NCBI GenBank assembly: GCA_026702635.1
Contig: JAPPBZ010000109.1
Location: 1 to 6,330 of the forward strand
Length of the DNA: 6,330 bases
Direction of reading: 5' to 3'
From: Bacteroidota bacterium
Lineage (GTDB): Bacteria; Bacteroidota; Rhodothermia; Rhodothermales; Bin80
The translations under genes and the position numbers were made by a program. Positions 5,482 to 6,330 of the stretch are shown one piece after another. Within the stretch, counting starts at the first letter, position 1, and each line of letters begins with the position of its first letter. The notes under the pieces are model-generated. The model worked only from the letters and a program-made list of their open reading frames with translations. It was not told the origin of the DNA and searched no databases.

Positions 5482-6330
5482 TTAGCGTTTCAGCGAATCT
5501 GCGACCCGTTGAGCTGTCTCAGAAAAGGGACGGAATGAACATCCAAGTTCCGAGATTGCACGCGTATTCGAGTATTCACGCGTTTTCAGGGCGTAGGTCA
5601 CGGTGGATCGTCCCAGGGGAGATCGCCTCCCCGTCATGAAGCTCAACAAATCTATAAATCCTCCTCCCACGAGAGCCAAATTGTAAGGTAACGGAATCCT
5701 CGGAGGCCTGACTCCCAGAGCCTCTGCCAGAGTAGAGATGATGGATTTCCAGCTGAGGTTTTCGCTGCCCAGAATATAGCGAACGCCTGTTTGCCCATGC
5801 TCCAATGCTGCGAGATGGCCGGCCGCAACATCCGTCACATCTACAACATTCGTTCCCCCAGTGGGATAGAGCCATGCCCTTCCTGCACGAATTTTGAGAG
5901 CATAGTCATGGGTAAGGTTCAGGGCTTTTCCTCCACTACGATCTGGTCCCAGGATCAAGGATGGATTGACAATCACTGCATCAAGTCCCTCGGCAATACT
6001 ACGGTGCACTTCCAATTCAGCCATGTGTTTGCTTTGCGCATAGGGCCAGGGCTTATCCTGCCATTCAGCATTCTCGTCCAAAGTAACCCCCTCAGAGGTC
6101 CCAATCGCCGCAACACTGGATGTATGTACCAATCGCTCAATTCCGGTCTCTCTGGCAGCATCTACGACCGCTGCGGTTCCCCGGACATTGACGTGGTTGA
6201 GGGATCTGGATCCGAATTTCACATTGCCCGCTACATGAAAAACAACTTGGACGTTTTTCATCGCCCTACGCAGTGCTTCCAGATCTGTGATGTCACCACC
6301 AGTCACATGTTCTATGTCGTTTACTACAGG
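5482..6330 (-). CDS. NAD(P)-dependent epimerase/dehydratase, dihydroflavonol-reductase/HpnA-like (5' end outside window)
   Basis: This is an extended short-chain dehydrogenase. 282 residues are visible, ending at TAA (complement of 5482-5484). The frame stays open to the window edge: eight codons (PVVNDIEH) precede the GTG at 6304-6306, so that GTG is not the real start. About 40-50 residues, including the GxxGxxG nucleotide-binding loop, should lie beyond 6330. Visible landmarks are GGDITDLEALRRA, VVFHVAG, NVRGT, HTSS with the active-site serine, YAQSK (Tyr at 6040-6042 and Lys four residues later, the catalytic pair), VNPSLILGP, TNVVDVTDVAAGH and GVRYILGSENLS. The last pattern and the overall order resemble HpnA, the hopanoid-associated sugar epimerase, and plant-type dihydroflavonol reductases. 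The substrate is not predictable, and no hopanoid genes are in view. It converges on the receptor-like gene with 10 nt between stops. Confidence 0.85.
   Translation of the reverse strand, partial: PVVNDIEHVTGGDITDLEALRRAMKNVQVVFHVAGNVKFGSRSLNHVNVRGTAAVVDAARETGIERLVHTSSVAAIGTSEGVTLDENAEWQDKPWPYAQSKHMAELEVHRSIAEGLDAVIVNPSLILGPDRSGGKALNLTHDYALKIRAGRAWLYPTGGTNVVDVTDVAAGHLAALEHGQTGVRYILGSENLSWKSIISTLAEALGVRPPRIPLPYNLALVGGGFIDLLSFMTGRRSPLGRSTVTYALKTREYSNTRAISELGCSFRPFSETAQRVADSLKR

Overview
The window looks like a piece of chromosome from the Bacteroidota/Rhodothermota/Balneolota group. The strongest marker is the first gene, a PorD/DUF4835-type protein, a family tied to the type IX secretion system and known essentially only from these phyla. 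Other signs agree: a receptor-like outer-membrane barrel with an N-terminal carboxypeptidase-regulatory-like domain, weak or absent Shine-Dalgarno sequences on most genes, and balanced base composition. A deep-branching lineage such as Rhodothermales is my guess, from the divergence of the proteins; the sequence alone does not settle it. There is no sign of phage, insertion sequence, CRISPR array, tRNA or rRNA.

Layout: positions 1-354 hold no gene I can recognise, only short repeated motifs, a small hairpin and perhaps the tail of an upstream reading frame. Positions 355-3474 hold four plus-strand genes in tight order: porD, a DUF411 CxCC metal-binding/thioredoxin-like protein, peptide deformylase (def) and an M23 metallopeptidase. 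Gaps of 4, 5 and 33 nt suggest one transcript. A 149-nt spacer follows, with an A/T-rich perfect inverted repeat and a sequence block that resembles part of the 1-354 region. Positions 3624-5471 encode a compact TonB-dependent-receptor-like protein with its own ribosome binding site. Its stop lies 10 nt from the stop of a converging minus-strand gene, an HpnA/dihydroflavonol-reductase-like NAD(P)-dependent epimerase/dehydratase whose 5' end runs off the window.

Together this is mainly a cell-envelope neighbourhood: a secretion accessory factor, an exported thiol/metal protein, a peptidoglycan hydrolase and an outer-membrane barrel, with the housekeeping enzyme deformylase embedded. I see no clearly new system. 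The points most worth a second look are the motif GGCAGGAA-N11..13-ATCAA, found three times and only in the two noncoding stretches; the reduced plug of the receptor-like barrel; the winged-helix-like tail of the M23 peptidase; and the pairing of a CxCC protein with PorD in one operon.
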